A stretch of DNA of 64,000 nucleotides from Heterobasidion occidentale (GCA_039111635.1 JBCAQO010000007.1:2108001-2172000), one strand, 5' to 3'; counted from the first letter of the stretch, positions 46,829 to 58,589 are shown. Numbers and translations: made by a program. The notes: generated by a model not told the origin, from the sequence alone.

Positions 46829-47911
46829 ATGTCTGTCCTCAAACTCATGGCGTGCACAGCTTCGGAATGCTCTTCCTCATCAAGCGCTGCGTCAGTTCCC
46901 TTGAATCCAAGTTTGGTGAGCTCTTCTACACATTGAGATTTGTGCCGTCGCTCATCTGTCATCAATCGACCAACTCCATCAGTACTGTCGTCGTCCATGG
47001 TCTGCTCAAAGAGAATGGCGTCGATGCCCCTCTGTCTTTCCATCGCTTCGACCCGCCCCCAGTTACGCCTACCATCTTTGACCATGACGTCGATCCAAGA
47101 AGCCGAGACGGCCTTCCCGTTCCGACGCCCTCCCTATCACTTCCCTCACCAGGCGACCTCAGCATCGGGATAACACTGGCAGGTGGGGCGAAGTGTCTGG
47201 AATTTGGCCTCGAGATGTCTGTCGACGGCTGCATCTTGTCCTCAAGCCCAGGAACACTGGTGCCGTCTATTCCGCCTTTGTCGATGAGAGTCGCTGCTAC
47301 CAGGGCAATGATGCTGGAGAAAGAGGCGTGGTTCTACGATAACCTGCAAATACTGCAAGGCTCCGTCATTCCTCGATGCTATGGTCTATTTGAGGTCACT
47401 CTGGACTACACTCAAATCAAGACCTTATTCCATCCGGAGACAAACGCTGTATGGAAAGCCGAACACGCAGAGTGGTGGGAGTATAAGAACGACAATTTTT
47501 TGAAACCAAATCGCATCGTCATATTGCTATTGGAGCGACTCTCAAGCGTCCATCCGCCGAATAGAGAGCCCATTCCCGAGGCCGACAGGTGAGAAGCAAT
47601 TTATGCGCTCCTCGCCAGTTTCTCATCGGTATGCCTTCTGTCTTTGCTCGTTGATGCCCAGAACGGAGCTTTCTGAGCTGTTCGAGGAGATCTCAGAATT
47701 CTCCGTGGACCATGAAAATATTGGGTACGAGGCCGTGAGCCGCGCGCTGGATTCGCCGCCCGAACTCGCGGGGTTACGCTCGCCCCTCCACGACAAGGTC
47801 TTCAAGTGGCGCGTCAGAAATTTTTATGGTTCGAGGAAGACTAATGGTCTGCCTAGCGTCATTCGGTATGACAACGAGACTTATGTAGGCTGTTATTTTG
47901 GGACTGTTTGA
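46829..47911 (+). CDS. kinase-like protein, copy K1 (splice acceptor lost, intron readable)
   Basis: By comparison with K2, exon 1 should be 46829-46915 (MSVLKLMACTASECS...NPSL), with a donor at 46916. The acceptor is mutated here: cat-cAA at 46964-46965, where K2 has cAG. The unspliced intron is open in frame with ATG 46852, so a 328-residue protein can be read from 46852 to 47588 and 47662-47911. It contains STVVVHGLLKENG, RFDPPPVTP, LPVPTPSLSLPSPGDLSI, LEKEAWFYDNLQILQGSVIP, RCYGLFEVTLD, NRIVILLLERL, PEADR, then after the intron ELFEEISEFSVDHENIGY and GLRSPLHDKVFKWRVRNFYG. The layout is that of fungal kinase-like (pseudokinase) proteins, with EKEA...LQG...PRCYG as the N-lobe. The catalytic-loop position reads VDHEN instead of a VEHGD-type motif, so the catalytic Asp is absent. 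Confidence 0.68.
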
Positions 47912-48017
47912 ATGAACAGTAGTTTTACATTGACTTGTTGATCGTTGCCCTACGATTTTACCATTTGGAGTGATGTTCGGAAAATGGTGGTTTGTTTTTA
48001 TCAGGCGACTGCTCCTC

Positions 48018-48620
48018 AAGGTCGAAACGGGCATGGACTGTGTTCTTAGATTCTAAGCTTGGCGAGTGCCAATGAAGATCAATAAGATCAATGCCATGGC
48101 GCTCAACTCTTGATCGGTGCCATTAGACGAGTCTTTAGGCGAGCCTGCAGTTACCCTCAAATTCTGTTATACCACTCATGTTCAGGATCGGAATCTCAAG
48201 ATGCTCCAAGACATTTTTTTGTCTTTCCTCGTCGACAAAGTCCGTTCGTTGGGTGTCAGCGCAGGAGATGATTATGCAGACCCGTCGTTGTGGTCCCAGA
48301 TGTTCAGGCTTGTGCGGAATGTTGAAAAAGTGTCATTGTTCGGTTCGTCAACCCTGCACTTTTGCTCGATGTTAGGCCATGCATCGAAGTTGAGAAGGCA
48401 ATTGATTCGTACTGTCACACCTGTCCAGGACGTCCTGCTTCCTAAACTCAAAACCATGTATCTCACTCGTGAGCATCTCAGGTTCAAACATCAAGATGCA
48501 CTTCTTCGACAGATCTTACCTCAGATTCTCCATGAACGCAGGATACTAGGTGTGTCATTGGATTTCATTGATATTCCGGCAAGTCGAGCTCGGTGCCACG
48601 CAGATTGCGCAGGGCCCTGA
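48018..48620 (+). pseudogene. 5'-truncated duplicate of the F-box/LRR gene tail
   Basis: It begins with the duplicated KVETGMD stretch and carries an early stop (tag in the tta-gat-tct region). It then reads MPLDESLGEPAVTLKFCY, SLWSQMFRLVRNVEK and LLPKLKTMYLTREHLRFK through DFIDIPASR. It keeps the native frame (caggacgtcc) that the full-length gene at 41818 has lost. It lacks the F-box and so should not work as one. Confidence 0.8.
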
Positions 48621-48833
48621 TTCTTGCACTATTTGTTCAAGCTCTCCTTGACCGAAAGGCGTGCGAGCTGATCCAGCGACAGTATTTGTAGCATCAACTG
48701 TAGAATGCTTCGTCCATCATATGTATCACCTAGTGATCGAAACATGCTGATTGTGAAGAACAGGACTACGACATTCTATGAACAAGACGGTAACGCAAAT
48801 AGTGTAATGAACAAAGATACTGGAACTAGGAAG

Positions 48834-51501
48834 CTAACCCTCGGTGGATGACATCAGTTCGACAGGCCGTTCAGCAATCACGCCCAATCGATAGTCCCGG
48901 TATGGTTCACGATAATCGCGGAAGAAGTCTTGATCATGCAGAGGCTCTTGAATTCCATGTCTGGATTGCCATCCATTTAGTTAATGGGAAGAAACAGAAA
49001 GGAAGAACCTAGAGACTCACTCAGATGTGACATGCTCGATAACTTCGTAATAAGTTAGCCATGGTGACCTTTTCTGGACGACACAATGCATGCAACCCCA
49101 GTGAGAGCCATACTGAAATCGTTCATCACAAGTCCGGACAGGGTCCGACTCTTCGTCGGTGAGCAATTTCAACAATAATCCCTGAGCCGAAGAATCAGCA
49201 TGGTTGCGTTGTGCATGGTCAACCTGCTCCGATTTGAGTGAGTTGCGCATATAGAATGAGCTGAAGCTGTACACGCACACAACCCCGCCATGACATGATG
49301 CTCCGGCCCACGACGTAATCTCGACATCTATTGTCCAAAGCCTTGGAAGGTTTGCAGGCCACGCAGATGAAAAGAGGGTACAGACGATCCATCTTGGTGG
49401 TCGTTGTTGTCGACGGGTCAAATTGCAAGAGACGCAGCATCTCTACGACTGCTCGCGAACCCACCTCGCTGAACTCAGGCATTCCATATTCTACGACATG
49501 TCTCTCACAGCGATGTGCAACTGCTTCCAACCCGACCATGGCATGATCTGTCCGACAGGAATATTGCTGCTGACACACGAACACCGAAGTGGCAAGTTCA
49601 AGACGGTCGGGCCCAACTAACGTCTTTTCACCTGAGACGCTCTTAGCATTCAGATGCATTGCTTCCGACTGCTCAGCGGCGTTGGGAAGCAAAGCGCGAA
49701 GACATTTCTTGTGCTCTTCTGTCAGCGTTCGGAGGGAGGTCACGAAAGTTGGTATAGCCGCCTGAACTTGTTGTCGAAATTCTTCAGTGCCGTCTGTGTC
49801 AGTCTTCATCAAATCTTGAATGTTGCCTCCAGAAAATTGAATCTCCTGTTGAGATGCACTAGGCGAAAAGGACCAGACTGTGGCCGACAATGTCTGCATG
49901 TAAGTAAGATATTCATCACGGAAGATGATCCAGCGCTTCGCCGAGTGCGCTTGTTTCTCTTCGGCGAGTCTTCTCGTTTTGGCAACGTCAAGGAGAGGCA
50001 CCAAGATTAGACGGATCCGTTGCCAGACTGGAAAAATAAACATAGAGGTTAGTACCTCAAGGGAGAAACATTGACGAGTACGTCGCATCACCTTTGTCGG
50101 ACATCACTTTAGCCACCTTGACATCTTTGTGGCGCTCGATTGAGTCAACATCAGATGCAGCATATCCAAGTTCGATACAGCGGGATGTAATCCTGAGCGT
50201 AAGATTCGCGTGAGTTGAGAACCTGCAGAGCTGTGTACGACTGACTGTTCCAGACGCCTCTCCGTCAACGTGTAGCGTTCTTGCTCACGCGCCCATCTCT
50301 TTTCGCGCATCCATGCTTCACATATCTTTGCATGCTGGGAAAGACAATCTCAGCACATTGCGAAAGCGATCTAGTTCAATATCACATTACCTTTTCTCTT
50401 GCCTTGAAGGCCACCTCTTTAGCGTCTGAGAGCTGTCGCAAGGCCTGCTCCATGTTCTTCGATTGACGAGCAGAGAACTGCTGCGAGACATTGATAATTT
50501 CTTCTCTCAGAGAGATGACATCTTCGTCCCACCAATATGTCGTCCCACCCCGGTCTGCCAGAGCCTGGAATGAGTGGCAATTCTCATAAGGAGGAGGCAA
50601 ACGAATCGTACAGCTTACGTGTGGGATGGAGTATAAAGATACATGGCCACGCGGAGCATCTTCAAGAAGTTCAGAGGGATTCTTCTTAAGACTACGGGGT
50701 GGATGTAATTTTAGCGGCGATCATACTACACGAACAGTCAATGAGCGATCTTACTGCTGGATTTTGCATGCCTTACACGCTCGACGGCGGAGTATAAAGA
50801 ACATCTGGGACACAGATTTGGAGTCACAGGACTATTTCGGAACGAATGTGAGTATGAATGATACAGCGAGCAACTGGAGAACGTACGTGACAATAGGTTC
50901 CCCCTCCAAACAGGAGATTTGCCCATGCTGGTTCGGACATGTCTTCGGGGCATGGAGGAATGTCGGGTGCGTTGGCAAACGATGCTGTCCATAACCATGC
51001 CGACTGGCGAGACATCAGCACATTTCTAAACGACTTTGTGGCTCGAGAAAGATTGACAAGACCCTCCGGCAGAAGGTAACTGAATATCTAGGGGACATGA
51101 TATCAGCCAGAGATATCTACAGGATGGATGTCAGCGTCACATACCTCAAAGAGAATATCCAAGGGCATAGTTGGAAGATTGCGAAGACGGCCTTGCTTTC
51201 GTCGTGATAGGCCTTGCGCTTTTGCATTCTTGCTTTCGCCACGCTGACCGGAGGCTACAGTCGTCTTGACTCGCTTTGCTGACTTCTGCGCACGCGTCTC
51301 AGATGTTGATGAGTTGGGTTCGAGAGCTGTGAGGCAAGACAGACTGGTCAGGATGATATGATTGGACGCGCTTCTCCAGAAAGAGGACGAACCTTGACGA
51401 CCATTAGAGTCGGTGTCACTCAGTGGCACCGAAGTTTCATCATCAGCATGTTTTCTCGCTACCGGGAGTTTCCCGGTAGTAGTTCGAGTAACGGGAGGCA
51501 T
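48834..51501 (-). CDS. F-box and zinc-finger protein, copy E2 (apparently intact)
   Basis: Same exon plan as E1. Start MPPVTRTTTGKLPVARKH at 51501; RRKQGRLRNLPTMPLDILFE; F-box exon with MSEPAWANLLFGGGTYCH; RRRACKACKIQ-type Cys motif; TYWWDEDVISLREEIINVS; ICEAWMREKRWAREQERYTL; an exon with SRCIELGYAASDVDSIERH; and a long exon VWQRIRLILVPLLDVAK to RSIMSWRGC (50027-49291). A zinc-finger exon, WGCMHCVVQKR...YEVIEHVTSE, and HGIQEPLHDQDFFRDYREP end at TAG 48834. Differences from E1 are scattered substitutions, mostly keeping the frame, which suggests that both copies are or were recently under constraint. It is head to head with K2. Confidence 0.8.
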
Positions 51502-51896
51502 TGGATGTAGGTCGAGTCGTGCGTCAAGTAAGTACAACGCAAACAACGCGACGGCCCCCGACAAGTGTCGCGTCGGTGGCGGACAGAGCGGGATTCCAAA
51601 AATCCTATCGACGGAGTCGCAAGCAGCCGGAAAGCCGGGCGTGATCCCTCGTCGGAGTAAGAATGGGTTGAATCCCAGCACAGATACGTTCTATTCATCG
51701 TTTCCTCATGCTCCGAACAGACTACCAAACCATGGCTGATGCATGCACATATATACGATAACTATATGCGACCTTCGGAATAGACCGACCTCAGTCGGCC
51801 CAGTGGCCAGTTTCGACTGGTCGCCTTCCTGAACTCTGCTCAAGTCCGCTGAGGTCTGCTCATAAGTGGTCAATATGTTTGCACTCATAACTTGCG
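51502..51896. promoter_or_regulatory. shared divergent promoter of F-box E2 and kinase-like K2
   Basis: A 395-bp counterpart of 46476-46828. It is about 42 bp longer because of a short insertion near 51788-51820 (GACCTCAGTCGGCCCAGTGG region). Confidence 0.5.
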
Positions 51897-53072
51897 ATGT
51901 CTGTCCTCAAACCCATGACGCGCACAGCTTTGGAACGCTCTTCCTCATCGAGCGCTGCGTCATTCCCCTTGAATCCAAGTTTGGTGAGCTCTTGAACACA
52001 TTGAGATTTGTGCCGTCGCTCATCTGTCATCAGTCGACCAACTCCATCAGTACCGTCGTCGTTCATGGTCTGCTCAAAGAGAATAATGTTGATATCCCTA
52101 TCTTGTTCAATCGCTTCGATCCGCCATCAGTTACGCCTTTTAAATTTACCGGTCACAGCGTTCACCCTGACAGCCGGGATGGTCTTCCTGTGCCGACGCC
52201 CTCTCTCCCGCTTCCCCCACCCGGAGATCTCAGTATTGAAATAGCGCCAGCAGGGGGAGTAGAGTATCTTGACTTTGGCCTTGAACTCTCCGTCGATGGG
52301 TCATCTTGTCCTCGGGCACAGGGACTTCAGTGCCATCCATTCCACCTCTGTCGATAGCCGCTACCCAAGCGGTGTTGCTGGAGAAGGAGGCGTGGTTTTA
52401 TGACAATCTTCAGATACTGCAAGGCTCCGTCATTCCTCGATGCTACGGTCTATTCGAGGCCACTCTGGACTGGCTCAAAATCAAATCTTTGGTACGCCCG
52501 GATGCGAATGCCGTTTGGAAAGCTCAGCACGCACGGTGGTGGGACTATAAAAACGAAAACTTCATCAAGCCGAATCGCGTCGTCATATTGCTCTTGGAGC
52601 GACTCTCTAACGTCGATTTTGGGGAGTCCGTTCCCGAGGCTGACAGGTGAGTTGCAGTTTTTGACTCTTGCACGCAGCTTTCTCTTGATCTCATCGATAT
52701 ACGCGTCACCTCCGTTCTCCTACGATCAGGAAAGAGCTTTCTGAGATGTTCTCCGAGTTCTCCGAGTTCTCCGTAGACTACCTGGACATCGGGAGAGAGA
52801 GCCTGGGCCGCGCACTGGACTCGCCGCCCGGACTCCCGGGCCTGCGCTCGTCCCTCTACGGCAAGGTTTTCAAGTGGCCTGTCAAAAACTTCTATGGCGC
52901 AAGGAAAAGCAACGCTATTCCTCGTGCAATCCGCGAGTGTAATGAGGCTTGGTTGGAAACATTTTTCTGGTATTTGCAAAATGGGACCTTCCTGCTAGAC
53001 TACACGGATAATGCTTTCAAGTCAGTAGTCATCACGTGTATGCTGATCGTGCTACATAGCATGAATCCGTGA
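51897..53072 (+). pseudogene. kinase-like gene, copy K2 (one-base deletion)
   Basis: Exon 1 (51897-51983) is MSVLKPMTRTALERSSSS...NPSL. The intron 51984-52033 has a good acceptor (catcag), and exon 2 starts STNSISTVVVHGLLKENN. Near 52297-52303 one base is missing compared with K1 (gatgggtcatc against gacggctgcatc), so the first frame stops at 52357. The kinase-like part (VPSIPPLS, LEKEAWFYDNLQILQGSVIP, RCYGLFEATLDWLKIK, RVVILLLERL) continues in another frame. After the second intron it ends ELSEMFSEFSEFSVDYLDIG, GLRSSLYGKVFKWPVKNFYG, and a C-terminus unlike K1. K1 and K2 thus carry different lesions. Confidence 0.7.
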
Positions 53073-53362
53073 TTTGAGAATATTAGCCTTAACTCCCTGT
53101 CGAATATCGATCACTACTCAGTAGCATCGTCATGACTATGAATAGCGTGCAATGATGGAACTTCACTGCAAGCTGGTTCTATCATAGCGTAATGCTATGG
53201 ACTTCTGAAGGCGGCCAAACGATACCCGCCCCAAGCGAGCATAGATGCGGAGTACGAATAGGAGCTGTACGACAGGATGCGCATTGAGTGTTTGAAACCG
53301 TAACCCAGGTAAGTCCTCGAAGTACATGTAAACTGTTTCTGCTCTCACCGGATAGTAAGCCT

Positions 53363-54026
53363 ATGATGGTTGCAGTTGAATCCTCTGCCTTTCTAAGTCC
53401 TGAGCTGACCGCCGCGGACCCTCCTACTTTCGTGAGCTTGCTAGTGCATTCACGCCTGCCTAGTGCCTGCCCGTCACTCATCTACCTACACCAGTCAATC
53501 GACTCTCTTAGTACCGTCATCGTCCGTGATCTGCTCAAAGAGAATGGTGTCGGTTCTCCTCTGGTCTTCAAACGCTTCGACCCGCCCCCAGTTACGCCTG
53601 CCGCATTCGACCGAGATGTCGACCCCAATAGCCGAGATAGTCTTCCTGTCATGACGCCTTCCCTCTCACTTCCCCCGCCTGGCGATCATAGCATCGAGAT
53701 AACGTTGAAAGGTGAGGCAGAGTAGCTCGACATCGGCCTCGAGATCGCCGTCGACGGCTGCATCTTGTCCTCAAGCCCAGTAATCTCGGTGCCGTCAGCT
53801 GTTTGAGGAGATATCTGCGCTCTCCGTGGAGCACATGAACATTGATTCCAGATGCGTGAGCCGTGCGCTGCCGCCTGGACTTCCGGGCCTGCGCTCGCCC
53901 CTCCACGACAAGGTGTTCGCGTGGCGCGTCCGGAATTTTTATGGTTCAAGGAAACGCCTTGGTCTGCCTCACAACATTCGGTATGACAACGAGAGTTACG
54001 TGGAAGATTATTTTGGACCTCGTTGA
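53363..54026 (+). pseudogene. kinase-like gene, copy K3 (middle deleted)
   Basis: The start is MMVAVESSAFLSPEL (53363). A good intron (gtgagc...caccag) leads to SIDSLSTVIVRDLLKENGVG, RFDPPPVTPAAFDRDVD and LPVMTPSLSLPPPGDHSIE, then a TAG at 53723. The sequence jumps from the SSSP-VISVPS region straight to LFEEISALSVEHMNID near 53800, so the whole kinase-like core (LEKEAW to PEADR) is gone. The tail GLRSPLHDKVFAWRVRNFYGS is intact. Confidence 0.75.
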
Positions 54027-54237
54027 ATGGGCAGTAGTGTTCCATAGACACGTAGATCGTGATACAGTGCATGGCGAGGACCTGTGGCAGGAATATATCA
54101 GCGTCGATCGTACATGAGAATAAAAAGCTCGTGGGAATGTGCGCGCGCAGAGCCGATATTGAGCACCAAGAGTTCACGAATGACTGATCGCGCTACATCT
54201 ACAGGAATACGCGAAGCGCTGCGAGGACAATGAAAAT

Positions 54238-54440
54238 TCCGGGTGAGCCGTGCGCTTGATCCGCCACCGGGACTTGCGGGGCTACGCTCGCCCCTCCACG
54301 ACAAGGTCTTCAGGTGGCATGTCAAGAACCTTTACGGCTCGAGGAGAAGCAACGCCAAGCCTCGCATTATCCGGTATGACAGCGAGAGTTCCGTGGAGCT
54401 CCTGTATGGGTTTCGTCGAATGGTCAGTGGTGGTCCGTAG
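54238..54440 (+). pseudogene. kinase-like gene, copy K4 (tail fragment only)
   Basis: Only the end of the family is present: VSRALDPPPGLAGLRSPLHD, VFRWHVKNLYGSRRSNAKPR and IIRYDSES. It follows K3 by about 210 bp and marks the right edge of the accessory block. Confidence 0.75.
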
Positions 54441-57400
54441 ACACGTCGAGCGTGGCATATAGCAAGGATCTGTTTCTTGAATGTGTCAGTGTGCGTCGAT
54501 CGCGCATGAGAACAAAGAAGCCTACAGCCTCCACTTAAACGCACGTCGCACAGACGACATGTGTACTGTATATGCGCGCACAATTCATCTCAGTGCCGAC
54601 ATCGAGCTCCTAGAGTTCACGATCACCCGATCGCCCCACAGTCACAGAAACACTCGAAGAGCTGCAAGGATCGGGCCACCGCGCCTTCGAGCTTCGATCA
54701 CGCAGAGCCCTTCACACACCTGCCGAACCAGGGCACGACGCACGACGCGTCATCGAAGCTCAGCACATTCGAAATCCCCCGCGTCCGATGTCGACGATGG
54801 CCATCCCGATGACGTCGAAGAGCCCCCAGGAGGCTCCAGGGGGTAGGGCACGATACTATCAGGACCATGACGCAACGCGCACACGCAAGCGCCCACAGTC
54901 CCTGGCCCGCGCGTCTTCGTCCTCGCACCGCGCACATGTCCGATCGCATCAGCTTCTTGGCTTCCCGGGCTTCCCACAGGCTTCCCGCCGCGCGACGGCG
55001 ATGGCGCAGATTGCCGGGCGCCGTCCGGGGCGCCGTCGGTCCTTGTCGGGCCCTGCGCAGCGCGCGGTGGTCCTGGGGTGCGCATCTCCAGCTCCGGCTT
55101 CTAAGTGCGGCGGGGCAGGAGCGGGGAGCGGGGAGCGTGCGCGTGCGCGTGAACGAGCGCGCGGTCGGCCTGCGTGCTTCTCATTCTCCTTCTCCCGCTC
55201 CGCGAGGTACGTACGCGCGTACGTGAACAGCCGTGATCCACGTCTGCGTCCTATCGCGAGCGCCGTCGCCACGACGCACGATGTCATGACGCGGCGCGAA
55301 GAGACGAGCAAAAGCGACGTTCTTCGGGATTCCACGGCCTTCCCTCGCGTTCTTCCTGCGCATGACGCCATCGCCATCGCCATCGCCATCGCCGCCGGGC
55401 GAGCGAGCGTGTCACTGTGAGCGAGAAGCTCGACCGCCGCGCGCGTCACAAGAAGAGGGATGGAAGGGGGATGCAGTCGAGCTCAGGCTCGGACGCAGTG
55501 CGAGTCGAAGTCGAAGGGCTTCTGTATGGCCTGGCCGTGGCCGCCTGTCTGCGCCAACGCCCTCGCTTGCGCGCGCACACCGCACGCACGCCGCACGCGC
55601 GCGTCGTGCGTGCATCCTGCGTGTGTACGTGTGTGAGTATGTGCGCGAGTGCAGCCGCGAGAGCAGCCCGCGTGCCGTTTCGCGTCTCGAGTCCTCGCAG
55701 GAGGAGAGGAGGGAAGGACCCCGCCGATCGCGGATTCGCGGATTCGCAGATTCGCAAAATCTCGACGCCCGTCCATCTCGATATCTCGAACGAGCGCTTA
55801 TAATCCGCTGCGCGCGCGCGCGCGCCCTCAGGACCCCGGGCACAGGTGCGCGCTTAACTCCCGCTTAACTCCCGCTTACTCTACCCCAAGCTGGTGTTCG
55901 GGTGCCTGTGGCTCCCCCATCAGTTCGGTGACGCGACGCGACCCGGGCTTCTGATCGGGGCATATAAGCATGGGCGTGCGTACGTATTAATATGCCGCGC
56001 TATTGTGGCTCCCTGCGAGGCGCGAGATCGGGCAGGCTGCGAGCCGTGTCGGGGAGCCTGGCGAGGGGGAGTCGGGGGCCGAGTGCGTTGGTCGGCGCTG
56101 GTGAGGAGGGAGGGAGGATCTGGGTGGATATGGATAAGTATGGCACGGAGTATTCGGGAGGCCTGGGATCAGCCGCGAGACGCGCGCTTAGCTTCTTTGT
56201 TGGTGCGGTGCGTTGCGGTGCGGGACGCAGGATGGCAGACGCGATGCGCGATCTCGACGTCGGTGCGCATACAAAAGTCGACACGCGTGCCACGCACACA
56301 TCAAGGAGCGCGCTCGGACTCGGGGTGTGCGGGCGCCTCGGCACGAGAGCTCGATCTGAAGCAACAGCTGGGATCGGCGCGAGGGCCGGAGCGTCGGGCG
56401 ACGGTCGCTAGGCGGAGAGATGTGGGACGCGGGGATGCGGGGGACATCGGGGAGGCATGGAAGGACGGACGGACGGACGCCTTGGCGCGAGCTGGCGGTC
56501 GCGTCCGCCTGATCTCGTCGGGAATATGGGGATCCGAGAACTGCAGCCTGGCAAGCCAGGAAGATCGTCGGAGGGGCTGCAGGGACGCGCAGGCGCGCAG
56601 CGTATCTTTTATGGCGTTTCAGCTGTCACGGTCCAGCGCCCAAGGACGAGGACAGATGACGAGCGTGCAGTATGTGGCATGTCTCATGCTTCTACGTGCG
56701 CCGGACCCTTTCCGGGGCGGGACGAAGAAAGACATGCATGGAAGCGGGCGCCTGGCAAGACAACCCTGATGATGGGCGTGCTATATACGTCGCGCACATC
56801 TGTATACATACACACACAGGTACGCTTGCACACAGGTACGCTTGCGGGAGCTGTGGTACTCGGCCGCGTCCTCGAGGGCCCGCGTGGCGTTAAGCGTACT
56901 CCGGCTGCCCGTTTTGACGTGGACGCATACATACAATGTATTGTGCGTTGCGTGGGCCGTGCCGCACGGTGGGCGTAGGGCGGCGAGGCACGCGCACAGG
57001 ACCTGGAGTTGGCGTGCGTGGCGCTGAGATGCGGACGAGATGCGGACGCGGGGGCTCGACCGTTGCTCGACTGGGGGCGCAAGGCGGTCCCTGGGGCATG
57101 GACGGAGCTAATTCCAGGAGTGAACAGGCGCGCAGACTCGCCTCGCCGTGCGGGGCGCCGCTGGCGTCGGTCGATCGTCGCATCCCCGCGTGGAACAGCA
57201 GCAGCAGCTGGGCGCGCGCTCACATCGGAGCGACACGCACGCGTCCGTTCTGGGAGACGCGATCCGAGGCGTGTGCACGTGGATCGTCGACGCAGCGCCA
57301 ACGCTCGCGGCGCCCACTCCACGGCCGCGCGACCGCGGTGCGACGTGCGTGCACATTCCGGGGATCCTGACGCGGGGCTGCGCAAGGCTGCGGGGCTGCG

Positions 57401-58589
57401 CAGCGGCCTTGCGAGCCCGTCGACGACGAAGGGCGTGCGATCGAAGTTCTGCGTGAGCGAGAGTCCTCGCACGCGGGCGCCGGAGCGGGTTCGCTCGCCA
57501 TCCATCGCGCGCGAGCAGGGAGGGAGAGGTGTTCTGATCCATCAACAGGGCCCCCGTGATGCTATGGGCTGACGCCGGGGGGCGTGGTGATGACGCCCTG
57601 GATTAGGATCAAGGGCGCCCGGGGCCCCTTCTGATGGATCCCGGAGAGGCGCGCGCGTGGGTCCGCTGCACGAAAGCGGGGCCTCTTTGTTCGATCCGGA
57701 TTCGGAGGCTTCGATCAGAAGCGGATGGGGCGCGGTGATCTTGGGCTTGGGCGATGGCGCGCGGGTCTGGGCTGGGTCCAGCCTGGGGGCGGTGCACGGG
57801 TGCCAGGGCGTGAGAATCTGAGCGGGAGGAGGAGGGGGCGTTGTACTGGTGTTGTGCTGTTGGTGTTGGTGATTCTGATGGCGTTGTGTGTGTGCGCGCG
57901 GCGGAGAATCGGAGGGAGAGAGATCTGGCGGCGGGGGCCTGCGATGCCGGTGGGGAATGGAAGGGTGCCGGGGACTGCCGGTGGAGGGGGCTGCCAAAAG
58001 GGGGAAAACGGACGAACGGTCGGTGCAGGGGACGAGATAGGGTGAGATACGCCACCGCTGTGGGAACAGGTGGTCCGGGGTCCTGGTGAGCGCCCATCGA
58101 TGGCCTGAGGTGCTCCCAGTCTCTTCCGTCCACACAACACCGTCCACCCCAGCGTCCTCCTTCTCCTCCTCTCCCCCTCGTCCACACACGCACCCATCCC
58201 ATGGAGGAACTCACCGCGCGCGCCCTGGAAAGGGCACACCACGGAATGTGAGCCCCCCTTTTCTCCCGCACGGGCCACCGCTCCCGCCTCCCAATCCTCT
58301 CGCGAGGCGGTGCACCAAGTCCGTGGAATTGTCCACCCCCGCCCCCTCCTCTCCTCCTCCATTACAAGGTCTTTTTGCTCACCTTCTCTTCTTTCTCCCT
58401 CTGCTCGCCCCTCCTGCCCCACCGCCCTGTCACCGTCCTGTCGCGCACCGCCACCTTCCTGCCACCGCACACGACAACGGCGTCGTCCCTTCTCTGCCGC
58501 GCCCCCCGCCCCATCCGCCTATATCCCGCCCCCTGGTCCACTGGTCTTGCCACCTCCCTGATCGCGCAACTTTAATCCAACCCCGCGCT
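54441..58589. other. gene-poor GC-rich interval, about 4.1 kb
   Basis: No frame has a family signature or a splice-consistent chain. Long overlapping frames on both strands are what high GC content gives by chance. It contains a GCCATC run at 55366-55395, a duplicated CACACAGGTACGCTTG at about 56813-56844, and CT-rich DNA with a TATATCCCG stretch (58521-58529) upstream of the velvet gene. It may hold a long 5' leader, distal control DNA or a non-coding RNA; none can be shown. Confidence 0.4.
55366..55395. repeat. GCCATC microsatellite
   Basis: About five tandem copies of a 6-base unit. Confidence 0.75.

Larger units (their letters stand above)
42973..48017. repeat. tandem duplication, unit 1 (about 5 kb)
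   Basis: The unit runs from the phrase AAGGTCGAAACGGGCATGGA in the F-box/LRR gene, through a zinc-finger F-box gene (minus), to the end of a kinase-like gene (plus). It is repeated in the same order and orientation at 48018-53072, offset about 5,040 bp. By eye about nine in ten residues agree between the two F-box copies. Confidence 0.85.
48018..53072. repeat. tandem duplication, unit 2 (about 5 kb)
   Basis: Second copy of the unit described at 42973-48017. The junction at about 48017 joins the 3' flank of K1 directly to the middle of the F-box/LRR gene. Confidence 0.85.

Noticed and set aside
54788..57572. Many overlapping frames of 100-290 residues on both strands
   Set aside because: High GC content removes stop codons. 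The frames are Arg/Ala/Ser-rich in all phases with no domain or consistent splice pattern.
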